A DNA stretch of 64,000 nucleotides, from assembly GCA_945865925.1 (NCBI GenBank), contig CAMBFG010000001.1, positions 78,854-142,853 of the forward strand, in the 5' to 3' direction. This DNA comes from Dehalococcoides mccartyi (lineage in GTDB: Bacteria > Chloroflexota > Dehalococcoidia > UBA2979). Shown here piece by piece: positions 38,110 through 46,798 of this stretch. How positions within the stretch are numbered: position 1 is the first letter of the stretch; every line of letters begins with the position of its first letter. Both the position numbers and the translations under genes were made by a program. The notes beneath the pieces were generated by a model, which was given only the letters and a program-made list of their open reading frames with translations, ran no database searches and had not been told where the DNA came from.

Positions 38110-38861
38110 TTGTGGTACCCCTTGCGGTGGTCTGCGCCGAGCATCTGCATCTCCGCGACGACATCGATCTCTTCGTAGTGGCTGTGCGGCTGGATCGGCA
38201 TGCGCGCCATCTTCATGTGCGTGAGCGCGATGTCACCCACGACGACGTTGCGGAATGGCTCGAGAGCCTCGACCACGCGCTCACGGCTGCCCTTGCCGGT
38301 GAAGAAGGCGATGTCCACCTGGGGGACGAAGCGGTCACCGTCCGGGGTGATCAACGGGTCGTCCTTCATCACCTCGGACACTTTGGGGACGCCGAGGCGT
38401 GCCTGGCGTCGGGCCTCCCGGTACATCGCGCCGTCGTCGACACCGAGGTAGATCCGCTCGCCCTCGGCGACGGAGAGGCCGCCGAGGTGAAGGGTGGTTG
38501 GTGGGATGCGACGGAGGCGGGGACTGGAGGAGGCGTAGAACGACTCCACCTGGCTCCACATGATGTCCGCCGCACGCAAGAAGCCGATGCGGCACCAGTT
38601 GATGTGCAGCCACGAAATCGGCGCGACCTCGACCTCCTCCATGGAGGCGAGCTTGTCCAACAGCGGCTGGAGCGCCTCGAAGGTCGCGGGCGCCTCGATG
38701 CCGAGCGGCTGGATGTACTCGACGGGCACCTTCCAGTTGAACGAGCGCTCCTCCCAGAGGCCCCAGTAGTCGGGCAGCGCTCCGCGCCGCCCGAGGAAGT
38801 CGGACCAGTCGCGCTCACGCGCCTCGGCGTACTCAGCGGCGACATCGATTTGCGTGGTCAT
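38106..38861 (-). CDS. Unknown protein between carA and carB (2H-phosphoesterase-like?)
   Basis: 251 residues from ATG 38861 ([19 protein letters not shown]). I do not recognise it firmly. Two His-containing strands, [11 protein letters not shown] near residue 77 and [11 protein letters not shown] near 220, sit where 2'-5' RNA ligase/2H phosphoesterases carry HxT/S motifs, but the Thr/Ser is absent, so activity is doubtful. The start overlaps the GNAT stop (ATGA) and the end overlaps carB (CTGA). A longer frame to 39080 runs antisense-like through the GNAT gene and is rejected. Confidence 0.7.
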
Positions 38862-39337
38862 GCTCGATCCGTCTCCTGGTAGATGGGGAGTTCGAAGGTG
38901 GTGCCGGGGTTGGTCAGCGGCACGAGCGCGCCGATCGAGGACAGGTAGGACAGGGCGGCTTCGTTGTTCTCGGGGAGACGCGCGCGGATGCGCTTGTAGC
39001 CCTTCGACCGCGCGAACGCGAGGCACTCTTCCGCCAGCCTCGAGGCGTGCCCCTGGCGGCGGTTTACCGCGCGGATCCATGCACCAAACGAGGCCTGGTC
39101 GGGCTCTTCCGAGTTGAAGTCGATCGCAGCGAAACCGAGGACGCGACCACCTCGGTCGGTGTCTTCGATGACGAAGTAGGCGCCGGCTTCGCCCTGGCGC
39201 TCCATCTGCTGGAGCACGCGCGGCTCATCCCAGGTCCCGCGGAAGCCCACGGGCTCACTCTCGCGTTGGAGTTCGGTGATGATCTCGGCGATCGATCCGG
39301 CATCGGCCTTCGTGGCCTGCCGTGCGTTGAGTGCCAT
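38858..39337 (-). CDS. GNAT-family N-acetyltransferase
   Basis: 159 residues. Typical GNAT layout: N-terminal RQATKADAGSIAEIITELQ, a strand 4/motif A region VLGFAAIDF...GAWIRAVNRRQGHASRLAEECLAFARSKGYKRI (acetyl-CoA pyrophosphate loop RRQGHA) and a C-terminal NNEAALSYLSSIGA. GGGAGGGG lies 4 bp before the ATG at 39337, so I reject the 10-residue longer frame. It follows carA by 41 bp and is coupled to the next gene. Substrate unknown. Confidence 0.85.
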   Translation of the reverse strand: MALNARQATKADAGSIAEIITELQRESEPVGFRGTWDEPRVLQQMERQGEAGAYFVIEDTDRGGRVLGFAAIDFNSEEPDQASFGAWIRAVNRRQGHASRLAEECLAFARSKGYKRIRARLPENNEAALSYLSSIGALVPLTNPGTTFELPIYQETDRA

Positions 39338-39378
39338 GTATCCCCTCCCACTATCCGTCGTCCGCAACCGGGCGCGCT

Positions 39379-40530
39379 CTAACGGGCGTGCCGGACGGCG
39401 TCACCCGATCGTACGGATGACATGAACCTGTCGAACAGAAACTCGGTGTCGTTCGGGCCTGGCGAGGCCTCAGAGTGGTACTGGATGGTGAACACGGGCT
39501 CACGGCGGTGCTGGAGGCCCTCCACCGTCCCGTCATTCAGGTGGACCTGGCTCGCGATGACGTCCGAGGCGAGGTGGTCGCCGTCGACGGCAAAGCCGTG
39601 GTTCTGGGCGGTGATGTAGACCCGGCCGGTGAGTTCGTCCCGGACCGGGTGGTTCGCGCCTCGATGGCCGAACTTGAGTTTGTAGCAGTCCGCGCCGAAA
39701 ACCCGCCCGATGACCTGGTGCCCGAGGCAGATGCCCATCACCGGCGTGCGACCGATGAGACCTCCCGCCATCTCCACGACGTGGTCGAGCAGCATCGGGT
39801 CACCGGGGCCGGGGGAGATCAGCACGCCGTCCGGGCGCAGCGCGAGGATGTCCGCAGCCGTCGAGGTATGCGGGACGGCGGTGACGGCGGCGCCTCGCTG
39901 CCGCAACAGCCGCATGATGTTGCGCTTCACACCGAGGTCGACGACCACGATGCGCGGCGGCGGGCTCCCGTCCTCGGGCAGGTCGAGGATGACGCGCGGG
40001 TCGCGGAACTCGTACGGCGCGTTCGTGGAGACGGTCGCCACGTAGTCGACGGCGGCGTAGTCCGGTTCGCCATGGAGACGCGCGAGGGCTTCGTCGGTGG
40101 TCTCGTCGCGCGTGATCGTGCCCATCACGACGCCGCGCGAACGCAGGTGTCGCGTGAGCGCGCGCGTGTCCACCTCAGCGATGGCAGGGATGCCTCGGTC
40201 GGCGAGGTACTGGTGGAGCGTGCTGCGGGAGCGCCAGTGCGAGGGCAGGTCGGTCATCTCGCGCACGACGAAGCCGCGCACCTGGACCTCGCGACTTTCG
40301 TCGGAGATGTCGTCGATGCCGTAGTTGCCCTGGAGGGGGAACGTCGCCGTAAGGATCTGGCCTCGGTACGACGGGTCAGTGAGGGCTTCCTGGTAGCCGG
40401 ACATCGAAGTGTTGAACACCACCTCGCCGTTCGCGTGACCGGCGGCGCCCACGCCCACGCCCTCGAAGGCCCGCCCGTCCGCGAGGACGAGGAGCGCGCG
40501 CGGGCGTTCCGTAGTGCGGAGCAGGCTCAC
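39379..40530 (-). CDS. carA: Carbamoyl phosphate synthase, small (glutaminase) subunit
   Basis: Class I amidotransferase that hydrolyses Gln and feeds ammonia to CarB; 383 residues. The CPSase N-domain has GYQEALTDPSYRGQILT. The triad is Cys in MGICLGHQVIG near residue 265 and His/Glu in QYHSEASPGP near 350; ITAQNHGFAVD is also conserved. The start is GTG 40530, overlapping the pyrC stop as GTGA. A longer frame to 40758 lies over pyrC and is rejected. Confidence 0.95.
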   Translation of the reverse strand: MSLLRTTERPRALLVLADGRAFEGVGVGAAGHANGEVVFNTSMSGYQEALTDPSYRGQILTATFPLQGNYGIDDISDESREVQVRGFVVREMTDLPSHWRSRSTLHQYLADRGIPAIAEVDTRALTRHLRSRGVVMGTITRDETTDEALARLHGEPDYAAVDYVATVSTNAPYEFRDPRVILDLPEDGSPPPRIVVVDLGVKRNIMRLLRQRGAAVTAVPHTSTAADILALRPDGVLISPGPGDPMLLDHVVEMAGGLIGRTPVMGICLGHQVIGRVFGADCYKLKFGHRGANHPVRDELTGRVYITAQNHGFAVDGDHLASDVIASQVHLNDGTVEGLQHRREPVFTIQYHSEASPGPNDTEFLFDRFMSSVRSGDAVRHAR

Positions 40531-41870
40531 AGCGTGACCACCCGTCCCGTTTCGTGTACCAGCCGCCCGGCGAAGACGGTGGCGACCACAAGGCCGCGCA
40601 GCGTCCGGCCGGCGATCGGCGTGTTCTTGCCCTTCGAGGCGAACGCCGCAGGATCGACCACCCAGTCCGCGTTCGGGTCGAGGATCGCGACATCCCCCGG
40701 CGCACCTGGCGCCAGCGTCCCGAGGCCATCGAAGCCCGCGCGGATATCGAGGCCCCATGCGCGGACTGGGCCGATGGTCATGCGCTCGATCAGTGTGGGC
40801 AAGTCGATGTCACCCTCGTGGACGAGCTTCATGCAGAGCCCGAAGGCAGTCTCCAGCATCGTCAGGCCCGGGGCTGCGAGGTCGAACTCGATCTCTTTGT
40901 CGCCCTGGCCGTGCGGGGCGTGGTCCGTCGCGACGGCGTCGATCACACCGGTGCGGAGGGCGATGCGCAGCGCGGCGAGATCAGCCTCCTCGCGCAGGGG
41001 CGGGTTCACCTTCGCGTTCGTGAGGTAGCGGATGCTGCGGTAGTCGTTGCCGAAGCCGACTTCCTCGTGGGTGAGGGTGAGGTGGTGTGGGGTGACCTCA
41101 GCGGTCACGTGTGCGCCTCGTGCCTTCGCCGCGGCGATGAGGGCGACCGAGCCAGCTGTCGACACGTGGCAGATATGCAGGTGGCCGCCACTCAGTTCGG
41201 CGAGGGCGATATCGCGCGCAACGAACGTCTCTTCGGCACTCGCTGGGCGACCGCGGAGACCGAGGCGGGTGGCGACCCAGCCCTCGTGCATCTGGCCGTC
41301 GCGTACGAGGTGTGGGTCTTCGCAGTGCTGCGCGACGGGGAGCCCCCAGCGCGTGGCGTATTCGAGGGCGTGGCGCATCAGGCTGGGGTCCGCGACCGCG
41401 TCCCCATCGTCCGAGAGCGCCACGACGCCCGCGCCGGCAAGTTCACCGGCGGGCGCGAGTTCTGTGCCCTCGCGGTTGCGCGTGATGCAGCCGATCGGGA
41501 GCACGCGGATCAGACCGGAGCGCTCCGCCTCGCGGAGGACGGACTCGATGGCGGGGCGACTGTCCATCGCCGGACGCGTGTTCGGCATCGCGCAGACAGT
41601 CGTGTAGCCGCCGCGCGCCGCCGCCATGGTGCCCGTGCGGATCGTCTCCTTGCCCTCGAAGCCCGGTTCGCGCAGGTGCGTGTGGAGATCGATGAACCCC
41701 GGCGTAACCACGAGGCCGGTCGCGTCGATCCGCTCGGCCTCGACGACCATGTCGCCCTCGTTCGGGCCGACGCGCGAAACGCGGCCGTCCACGATGACGA
41801 CATCGGCAATGCCGTCGCGGCCGAGGGCCGGGTCGATCACCCGTCCGTTGTGGATGGCGAGGGTGGCCAT
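40527..41870 (-). CDS. pyrC: Dihydroorotase
   Basis: Zinc amidohydrolase closing N-carbamoyl-aspartate to dihydroorotate; 447 residues, class I size. Metal site HxH in PGFIDLHTHLREPG near residue 62, then QHCEDPHL, LHICHVSTAGS, EVTPHHL and the catalytic Asp in DAVATDHAPHG near 310. It overlaps pyrB by 1 bp and carA by 4 bp. Partner of PyrB in many bacteria. Confidence 0.96.
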   Translation of the reverse strand: MATLAIHNGRVIDPALGRDGIADVVIVDGRVSRVGPNEGDMVVEAERIDATGLVVTPGFIDLHTHLREPGFEGKETIRTGTMAAARGGYTTVCAMPNTRPAMDSRPAIESVLREAERSGLIRVLPIGCITRNREGTELAPAGELAGAGVVALSDDGDAVADPSLMRHALEYATRWGLPVAQHCEDPHLVRDGQMHEGWVATRLGLRGRPASAEETFVARDIALAELSGGHLHICHVSTAGSVALIAAAKARGAHVTAEVTPHHLTLTHEEVGFGNDYRSIRYLTNAKVNPPLREEADLAALRIALRTGVIDAVATDHAPHGQGDKEIEFDLAAPGLTMLETAFGLCMKLVHEGDIDLPTLIERMTIGPVRAWGLDIRAGFDGLGTLAPGAPGDVAILDPNADWVVDPAAFASKGKNTPIAGRTLRGLVVATVFAGRLVHETGRVVTL

Positions 41871-42889
41871 TAGCGGTTCTCCTCGCCGGGCAACTCGGTG
41901 CGGCCAGAGAGCAGGTAGAGCAGCGCCATCCGCACGGCGACGCCGTTCGTGACCTGCTCCTCGATGATCGAGGAACTCCCGGAGGCGACCGTAGCGGCGA
42001 TCTCCACGCCCTCGTTCTTCGGGCCGGGGTGCATCAGCAGGTGGCCCGGCTTCGCGCGCTTCAACCGCTCCGCCGTCACCTGGTAGAACTGCGAGTACTC
42101 ATGCAGCGAGGGGAGCAGGCCGCCCTGCTGGCGTTCGCTCTGGAGGCGCAGCGCCATCACCACGTCGGCGCCTTCGATGGCGCGGTCGATCTCGGTCTCG
42201 ATGATCACCGGAGGCAGCGCGGACTCGGCGTGCGCGGGACGGTCGCCCGGACGCAGGCCGCGAGGCAGCAGCGTCGGCGGGCCGCACACGACGACCTCGG
42301 CACCGAGCGCCGTGAGGCCCCACATGTCCGAGCGCGCGACGCGGGAGTGCGCGATGTCGCCCACCATCACCACGCGCTTGCCTCGGAGGTCGCCCACGCG
42401 CTTCCGGATCGTGTACAGGTCGAGCAGCGCCTGCGTCGGGTGGGCGTGCGAGCCGTCACCGGCGTTGATGATCGCGGCGTCCGTGTGGTCGGCGGCGAGA
42501 TAGGCCGCGCCGGCCATCGAGTGGCGCATGACGATGGCGTCCGCGCGCATCGCCCGCATCGTGCGGACGGTGTCGATGAGCGACTCGCCCTTCACGACGC
42601 TCGAGGTCGCCGTGGTGATGGTGATGACGTCCGCGCCGAGCACCTTGCCCGCGAGTTCGAACGAGGCCCGCGTGCGCGTCGAGGGCTCGTAGAACAGGTT
42701 GACCACGGTGTAGCCGCGCAGCGCCGGCACGCGCGCTATCCGGCGGTCCAGGACCTCGCGCATGCGGTCGGCGAGCGTCAGCACCGTCTCGATCTCGTCG
42801 ACATCGAAGTCGTCGAGGTCGAGCACATCGGTGTGCCGCCAGGCGGTCGGCTGAGTGCTGCGTGGGCGGGTCGGTGTTTCAGCGGTCAT
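41870..42889 (-). CDS. pyrB: Aspartate carbamoyltransferase catalytic subunit
   Basis: Joins carbamoyl phosphate and aspartate; 339 residues, slightly longer than the usual 310 because of an N-terminal tail. Carbamoyl phosphate loop [11 protein letters not shown] near residue 75, then [18 protein letters not shown] near 150 (HPTQ), [15 protein letters not shown] and [11 protein letters not shown]. No pyrI regulatory subunit is present, as expected for a PyrR-controlled operon. Four-bp overlap with pyrR. Confidence 0.96.
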   Translation of the reverse strand: MTAETPTRPRSTQPTAWRHTDVLDLDDFDVDEIETVLTLADRMREVLDRRIARVPALRGYTVVNLFYEPSTRTRASFELAGKVLGADVITITTATSSVVKGESLIDTVRTMRAMRADAIVMRHSMAGAAYLAADHTDAAIINAGDGSHAHPTQALLDLYTIRKRVGDLRGKRVVMVGDIAHSRVARSDMWGLTALGAEVVVCGPPTLLPRGLRPGDRPAHAESALPPVIIETEIDRAIEGADVVMALRLQSERQQGGLLPSLHEYSQFYQVTAERLKRAKPGHLLMHPGPKNEGVEIAATVASGSSSIIEEQVTNGVAVRMALLYLLSGRTELPGEENR

Positions 42890-43434
42890 GCGGGCACCCT
42901 CCCGGAGACGACGATCACGCCGTCACTCCCGTCGAGTTCTTCCAGCATCACGCGCACATCGTCGTGGGCGGACGTGGGGATGTTTTTGCCGACGAGGTCG
43001 GCGCGGATCGGCAGTTCGCGATGCCCCCGGTCGACGAGGACCGCGAGCCGGACGGCGCGCGGCCGTCCGAAGTCAGTCATACAGTCGAGTGCGGCCCGGA
43101 CGGTGCGCCCGGTCATCAGGACGTCGTCCACCAGTACCACCGTCTTGCCCTCGATGTCGGGGAGGTCGCTCGGCTGCGGTGTCTGCTGGAGGCCGCGGTG
43201 GGCGAGGTCGTCGCGGTAGAGCGTGACGTCGAGCGCTCCGACCGGCGGTCGCGTGCCCTCGATCGCCTCAATCTGGTCAGCGATGCGTTGGGCGAGGACC
43301 GCGCCACCGCGTTGGATGCCGACGAGGGCGAGGCCGCTGGCGCCCTGGTTCGATTCCACGATCTCGTGGGCGATTCGCCGCACGGCGCGGCGGATGCCGT
43401 CCGCGTCCAGGACGTTGCCAGTCGAGGGGCTCAT
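42886..43434 (-). CDS. pyrR: Bifunctional pyr operon attenuator / uracil phosphoribosyltransferase
   Basis: RNA-binding regulator that, with UMP/UTP, binds the pyr mRNA leader and promotes termination; also has uracil phosphoribosyltransferase activity. 182 residues. Type I PRTase motif [18 protein letters not shown] near residue 105, [15 protein letters not shown] and [11 protein letters not shown] with basic neighbours for RNA contact. GAGGTG ribosome site 6 bp upstream. First gene of the pyr operon, directly behind its own target element and terminator. Confidence 0.96.
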   Translation of the reverse strand: MSPSTGNVLDADGIRRAVRRIAHEIVESNQGASGLALVGIQRGGAVLAQRIADQIEAIEGTRPPVGALDVTLYRDDLAHRGLQQTPQPSDLPDIEGKTVVLVDDVLMTGRTVRAALDCMTDFGRPRAVRLAVLVDRGHRELPIRADLVGKNIPTSAHDDVRVMLEELDGSDGVIVVSGRVPA

Positions 43435-43475
43435 GAGCGCACCTCGATCGCGGGGGTTGAGCGGAAGGGGGCCGG

Positions 43476-43509
43476 ATACAACAACGCCTCCCCGGGAAGC
43501 GAGGAGGCG
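43476..43509 (-). terminator. Attenuator terminator of the pyr operon
   Basis: On minus: CGCCTCC (43503-43509), 11-nt loop, GGAGGCG (43485-43491), then the T-rich tail TTGTTGTAT. It lies between the PyrR-binding element and the pyrR start. Confidence 0.75.
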
Positions 43510-43580
43510 ACAGCGCCGGCGAGCGCTTTCGTGTACAAGGTCGGGCCGGCGCCCGAGGGCGTCTGCGTGTGCATTCCGCG

Positions 43581-43603
43581 TTCCTTCCCGGCCTCACAGG
43601 ACC
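43581..43603 (-). promoter_or_regulatory. PyrR-binding element in the pyr leader
   Basis: The minus strand reads GGTCCTGTGAGGCC followed by GGGAAGGAA, matching the PyrR-recognised loop consensus with the UCCNGNGAGGC core (AGTCCAGAGAGGCT in Bacillus). Located about 70 nt before the attenuator terminator. Confidence 0.85.
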
Positions 43604-43636
43604 GGACTTAAAGCAAACGCTGGGGCGTTTCCCGGA

Positions 43637-43665
43637 AGGATACGCGCCGGTCACAACTCGCTCAA
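43637..43665 (-). promoter_or_regulatory. Promoter of the pyr operon
   Basis: On minus: -35 TTGAGC (43660-43665), 17-bp spacer, -10 TATCCT (43637-43642). Transcription would start near 43630, at a small AAACGC...GCGTTT hairpin, just ahead of the PyrR element. Confidence 0.65.
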
Positions 43666-43676
43666 GAGGCGGCGTG

Positions 43677-43979
43677 TCAGGAGGTCGTGACGAACTCGAT
43701 CGCGTCCCGCAGCAACGGGAGGTCAGAGGTGTATCCCGCAGGGCTGGGGCGGGTGACGACGACCCACTCGGCCATCGTGTTCTTGCCCACCACGTGGGGC
43801 GAGAAGCCCTTGCGGCGAAGGAGCGTCTGAACCTGAGCGCTGGGGAGTTTGATGACCAGATCGTCGCCCCTGGCGTAGGCGAACATCTTGTCTCCCACCA
43901 TCAACGACTGGCCTTTGATCCGCACGCCGGGCTGGTCCCTGAGGGCCTCGAACAGCATTTCGATCAGCCCCTCGGCCAT
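43677..43979 (-). CDS. TfoX N-terminal domain-like protein
   Basis: 100 residues; resembles the TfoX/Sxy N-terminal and YjbR-like small proteins: VRIKGQSLMVGDKMFAYARGDDLVIKLPSAQVQTLL and a C-terminal MAEWVVV segment. In gamma-proteobacteria TfoX regulates competence; no such role can be claimed here. It begins 3 bp after PAC2 stops, so the two are co-transcribed, and it ends just before the pyr promoter. Confidence 0.75.
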   Translation of the reverse strand: MAEGLIEMLFEALRDQPGVRIKGQSLMVGDKMFAYARGDDLVIKLPSAQVQTLLRRKGFSPHVVGKNTMAEWVVVTRPSPAGYTSDLPLLRDAIEFVTTS

Positions 43980-43982
43980 CGG

Positions 43983-44909
43983 CTACGGCTGCCCCTGCTG
44001 GCCGCGCTGCTCGCGGAGGAACCGTTCGAGGTCCTCCACCATCGAGGCGGCGTCCGGGAGTTCCTCCGAGGTTTGTGGCTCGTCGAGGGCTTCCTCGTCG
44101 TCGTCCTCTTCCTCGTCCGCGATCGAGGCGACCCGGCGGGCGTAGTCCGCGACCTCTGAGTTCTCCTCGATGTCGCCCGCCACCTGGGCCTCGAATCGGG
44201 CGGCGAAGACCTCCAGGTCGTGGAGGTTCAGGCCGAGGCCGAAGCCACGGTTGAGCCGCTCGAGGAGGGCGAGCGAGCCCTTCGGGTTCGGGGTGCGCTG
44301 CACGTAGAACGGCATGTTCGCCCACAGGCTCGCCGTGGCGATTCCCTTGTCGCGCAGCGCCTGCGTCAGCACGCCCACGATCCCGGTCGGCCCCTGGTAG
44401 GTCGACCTCGTGCGGGTGGTGATGCCGAGGGGGCGCGCGAGCCAGTCGGCGGAGGCGGAACCGGTGATGCGCACCGGGCGGGCGTGACTCACCTCGGCCA
44501 GCAGGGCACCGAGGATGATCGCGCCTTCCACGTTGAACTTCTCGCAGACGGCCATGACGCATTCCACGTAGGAGCGCCAGCCGGCGTGGGGCTCGATGCC
44601 GGAGAGCAGGATCACGTCCCGGTCGAGGGCCTCGGCGTGCTTGGACGAGAACAGGTTGGGGGGCCATTCGACGATGCGTTCGCCTCGTTCGAGGCGGACC
44701 TGCGGACGAATCTGCGTGAAGTCGTAGAACTCCTCGGGGTCGATGTCGCCGAGGACGTCGCAGCGCCAGCGGCGGTGGACGAAGCGGACGGCGCTACTGG
44801 CAGCCTCCCCGGCATCGTTCCACCCCTGGAATCCGGCGATGAGGAGCGGACGCCGGAGCGTCGGTTCCGCCGTGAGTCGGAGGGAATCGGGCAGGGGGAC
44901 GTCAGGCAT
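43983..44909 (-). CDS. PAC2-family (proteasome-assembly-like) protein
   Basis: 308 residues, PAC2 fold as in archaeal and actinobacterial proteins: LLIAGFQGWNDAGEAASSAVRFV, FYDFTQIRPQVRLERG, ILLSGIEPHAGW, then STYQGPTGIVGVLTQAL, and ASLWANMPFYVQRTPNPKGSLALLERL. The C-terminus is strongly acidic (DEEEDDDEEALDEP). Length and layout fit the bacterial group; function unproven. I chose ATG 44909, with TATCCT 6 bp upstream and no ribosome site (leaderless type). A longer frame to 45125 is rejected. Confidence 0.85.
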   Translation of the reverse strand: MPDVPLPDSLRLTAEPTLRRPLLIAGFQGWNDAGEAASSAVRFVHRRWRCDVLGDIDPEEFYDFTQIRPQVRLERGERIVEWPPNLFSSKHAEALDRDVILLSGIEPHAGWRSYVECVMAVCEKFNVEGAIILGALLAEVSHARPVRITGSASADWLARPLGITTRTRSTYQGPTGIVGVLTQALRDKGIATASLWANMPFYVQRTPNPKGSLALLERLNRGFGLGLNLHDLEVFAARFEAQVAGDIEENSEVADYARRVASIADEEEDDDEEALDEPQTSEELPDAASMVEDLERFLREQRGQQGQP

Positions 44910-44915
44910 ACGGTC

Positions 44916-44921
44916 AGGATA
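44916..44921 (-). promoter_or_regulatory. Candidate -10 box for leaderless PAC2 gene
   Basis: TATCCT on minus, 6 bp before the PAC2 ATG; no Shine-Dalgarno. Confidence 0.5.
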
Positions 44922-44956
44922 GCGCGCACGCCTCGAACTGCCTCGGGCAGGCGGCG

Positions 44957-46156
44957 CTAGAGCCGAACCCCCGCCAGATCGATGTTCGGCGTCCCTTCGA
45001 GGGCACGTTCGACCGCCCGGTCGACCATCGCCATCCCACGCTCGTTCGAGAGGTCGAGGGTGCCGATGAGCAGCACGCCTCGGTGGATCACCCAGAGGCT
45101 CCCCAGCACGTAGTCCTCGCGGCATTGGGCCAGCGAGTAGTCCTGCACCCCGGCCGCGACCAGCGCCTCGTGGTAGACCTCGACGAGGTGCGCCTCGGCG
45201 GCGTTCGCGTCCGCGGGGGCCATATTCGGGCGGATGAAGTAGGCGACATCGATCATCGGACAGCCGATGGTCAGTGCCTGGAAGTCGAACATCGTGACGG
45301 TGCCCGCCTCACCCGCGGCGCTGTCGAAGAAGATGTTGTCCGCGCGGAAGTCGCCGTGGTTGAGCGTTCGAGGCGAGGCGAGACGGTGCAACAGCGCGAG
45401 CCCGTTCGCGTCCACCCATTCGAGCATCGCGCGCGACTCCGGTGACATGCGTGCGCCAAAACGGGCTTCGAGGATCGGGCGCGCGCGACGGAACATCAGG
45501 TGGGCGATCTCGGCGCCCGTGTCCGCCTCGGCGAGCCATGGCCGGTTGAGCGCCGGGCTCTCCCAGTACGCCGCGTGGAAGCGGGCGAGCGCGCGCAATG
45601 CCGCCTCCGCCTCCGGGACGCTGACTCCGCGTACCTGGTCGCCGATGCGCAACCCGCCGAGGTCCTCCAGCAGCAGCGCGAAGCGGCGCTTGCTCTTGCC
45701 CGCCTGTTTCATCACGCGGTCGAGGATGCGCGCCGTGAAACGCGGAGGCAGGCGCTGGATCACCGCCTCGGCTGCCCGGTCGACTGCCGACGCCTCATCC
45801 AACCCGCCGAAGTAGCAGCGCGGCATCGGCACATCCGACAGGCTGGCGAGTTCGCGGTAGAAGCGGATCTCGCGCTCGTAGGCGGTGAACATCACACCGA
45901 GCGCCCGGTTCTCCGGCAAGGGTGAAGGAAACTTGGCGACGAGGGTCACAGGGGCGCCCTCGGCCGGCCCCTCGTAGCGGGGAGTGATCCGGGCGAGTTC
46001 GCCGAGGAAGCCTTCGCCGACGCCCAGGGGCTCCGATGCGAACGAGGCGACACGACCGCCCAGAGACAGCGAGCCACCTTCGCGCAGGGCAGCGGTCAGC
46101 CACTCCGGCGTCAGGGCGGCGAGCGAGGTGGGGAGGGCGACGTCCGAGACGGTCAT
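44957..46156 (-). CDS. Aminoglycoside phosphotransferase / ecdysteroid-kinase-like protein
   Basis: 399 residues, kinase-like fold. Catalytic loop TLNHGDFRADNIFF (HGD with downstream N) near residue 262 and the metal-binding DFQ in MFDFQALTIGCPMIDVAYF near 287, as in APH/choline kinase-like enzymes. The N-terminal lobe has VTLVAKFPSPL with the ATP-contacting Lys. Such genes in environmental bacteria often sit with acyl-CoA metabolism; the substrate is unknown. I chose ATG 46156 (GGAG 5 bp upstream). GTG 46246 would add 30 atypical residues. Confidence 0.82.
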   Translation of the reverse strand: MTVSDVALPTSLAALTPEWLTAALREGGSLSLGGRVASFASEPLGVGEGFLGELARITPRYEGPAEGAPVTLVAKFPSPLPENRALGVMFTAYEREIRFYRELASLSDVPMPRCYFGGLDEASAVDRAAEAVIQRLPPRFTARILDRVMKQAGKSKRRFALLLEDLGGLRIGDQVRGVSVPEAEAALRALARFHAAYWESPALNRPWLAEADTGAEIAHLMFRRARPILEARFGARMSPESRAMLEWVDANGLALLHRLASPRTLNHGDFRADNIFFDSAAGEAGTVTMFDFQALTIGCPMIDVAYFIRPNMAPADANAAEAHLVEVYHEALVAAGVQDYSLAQCREDYVLGSLWVIHRGVLLIGTLDLSNERGMAMVDRAVERALEGTPNIDLAGVRL

Positions 46157-46253
46157 GGGGTCTCCAGCGCTGGCAAGGGGCGAGTATGTCGGGGCGAAGG
46201 TGGCGGAGGCAACTCGGAAACAGCCCCCGTTGCCGGGTGACGCCACGTGATGT

Positions 46254-46259
46254 CATAAT
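46254..46259 (+). promoter_or_regulatory. Candidate -10 box of RHH/DUF4097 pair
   Basis: CATAAT; a start near 46267 leaves room for GGAAGG before GTG 46285. The same bases read CATTAT on the opposite strand, a possible divergent -10. Confidence 0.4.
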
Positions 46260-46284
46260 GACGCCATTCGGAAGGCGGGCACCC

Positions 46285-46794
46285 GTGCGCATCGATATCG
46301 CCCCCATCCTCGCGGCTTTCGACGACGCCCTCGCCCTCATCGAGGACGGGGAGCAGCGGGCGCGCCTCGAGCGAGTGTTGCGGGCAGCCGCGCCCGCCGT
46401 GGAGGCTGCGGCGGTCGGACTCGTGCGCTCCGCAGCAGCCGAGGTGAACGACGCCTCCGGCGGCGCCGTGCGCGCCGAGGTGGTGCACACGGCCGACGGT
46501 CCGGAACTGCGCGTGGAAGCGTTGTCGCCCATGGAGCCTTCGAGCAGCGCGCCCGACCTTGAGTTCGACGCGAGCGAGATTGAACGACTGACGCTGAGGT
46601 TACCCGCGGAACTCAAGGAGATCGCGGCTATCGCGGCGGAACAGGCCGGGGTGTCGCTGAACGCATGGCTGACCCGGGTGGTCTCGCAAGAAGCGGGGCG
46701 TCGAGGGCGTTCCAGCCGCTACGGCCGCGATCGCGGAGACCACGACCGAGGCGACCATGGCGGCAGCCAGACCCTGAAGGGCTGGATCGGCTAG
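46285..46794 (+). CDS. Ribbon-helix-helix (HicB/Arc-like) protein
   Basis: 169 residues from GTG 46285 (MRIDIAPILAAFDD). The N-terminal two thirds are alpha-rich and not recognised. Residues ~100-140 form a ribbon-helix-helix: IERLTLRLPAELKEIAAIAAEQAGVSLNAWLTRVVSQEA, as in HicB-type repressors and antitoxins. The tail is rich in R, G, D and H (RGRSSRYGRDRGDHDRGDHGG). It precedes a DUF4097 gene by 4 bp; no HicA toxin is next to it. ATG 46258 is an alternative start. Confidence 0.8.
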   Translation: MRIDIAPILAAFDDALALIEDGEQRARLERVLRAAAPAVEAAAVGLVRSAAAEVNDASGGAVRAEVVHTADGPELRVEALSPMEPSSSAPDLEFDASEIERLTLRLPAELKEIAAIAAEQAGVSLNAWLTRVVSQEAGRRGRSSRYGRDRGDHDRGDHGGSQTLKGWIG

Positions 46795-46798
46795 CCCG

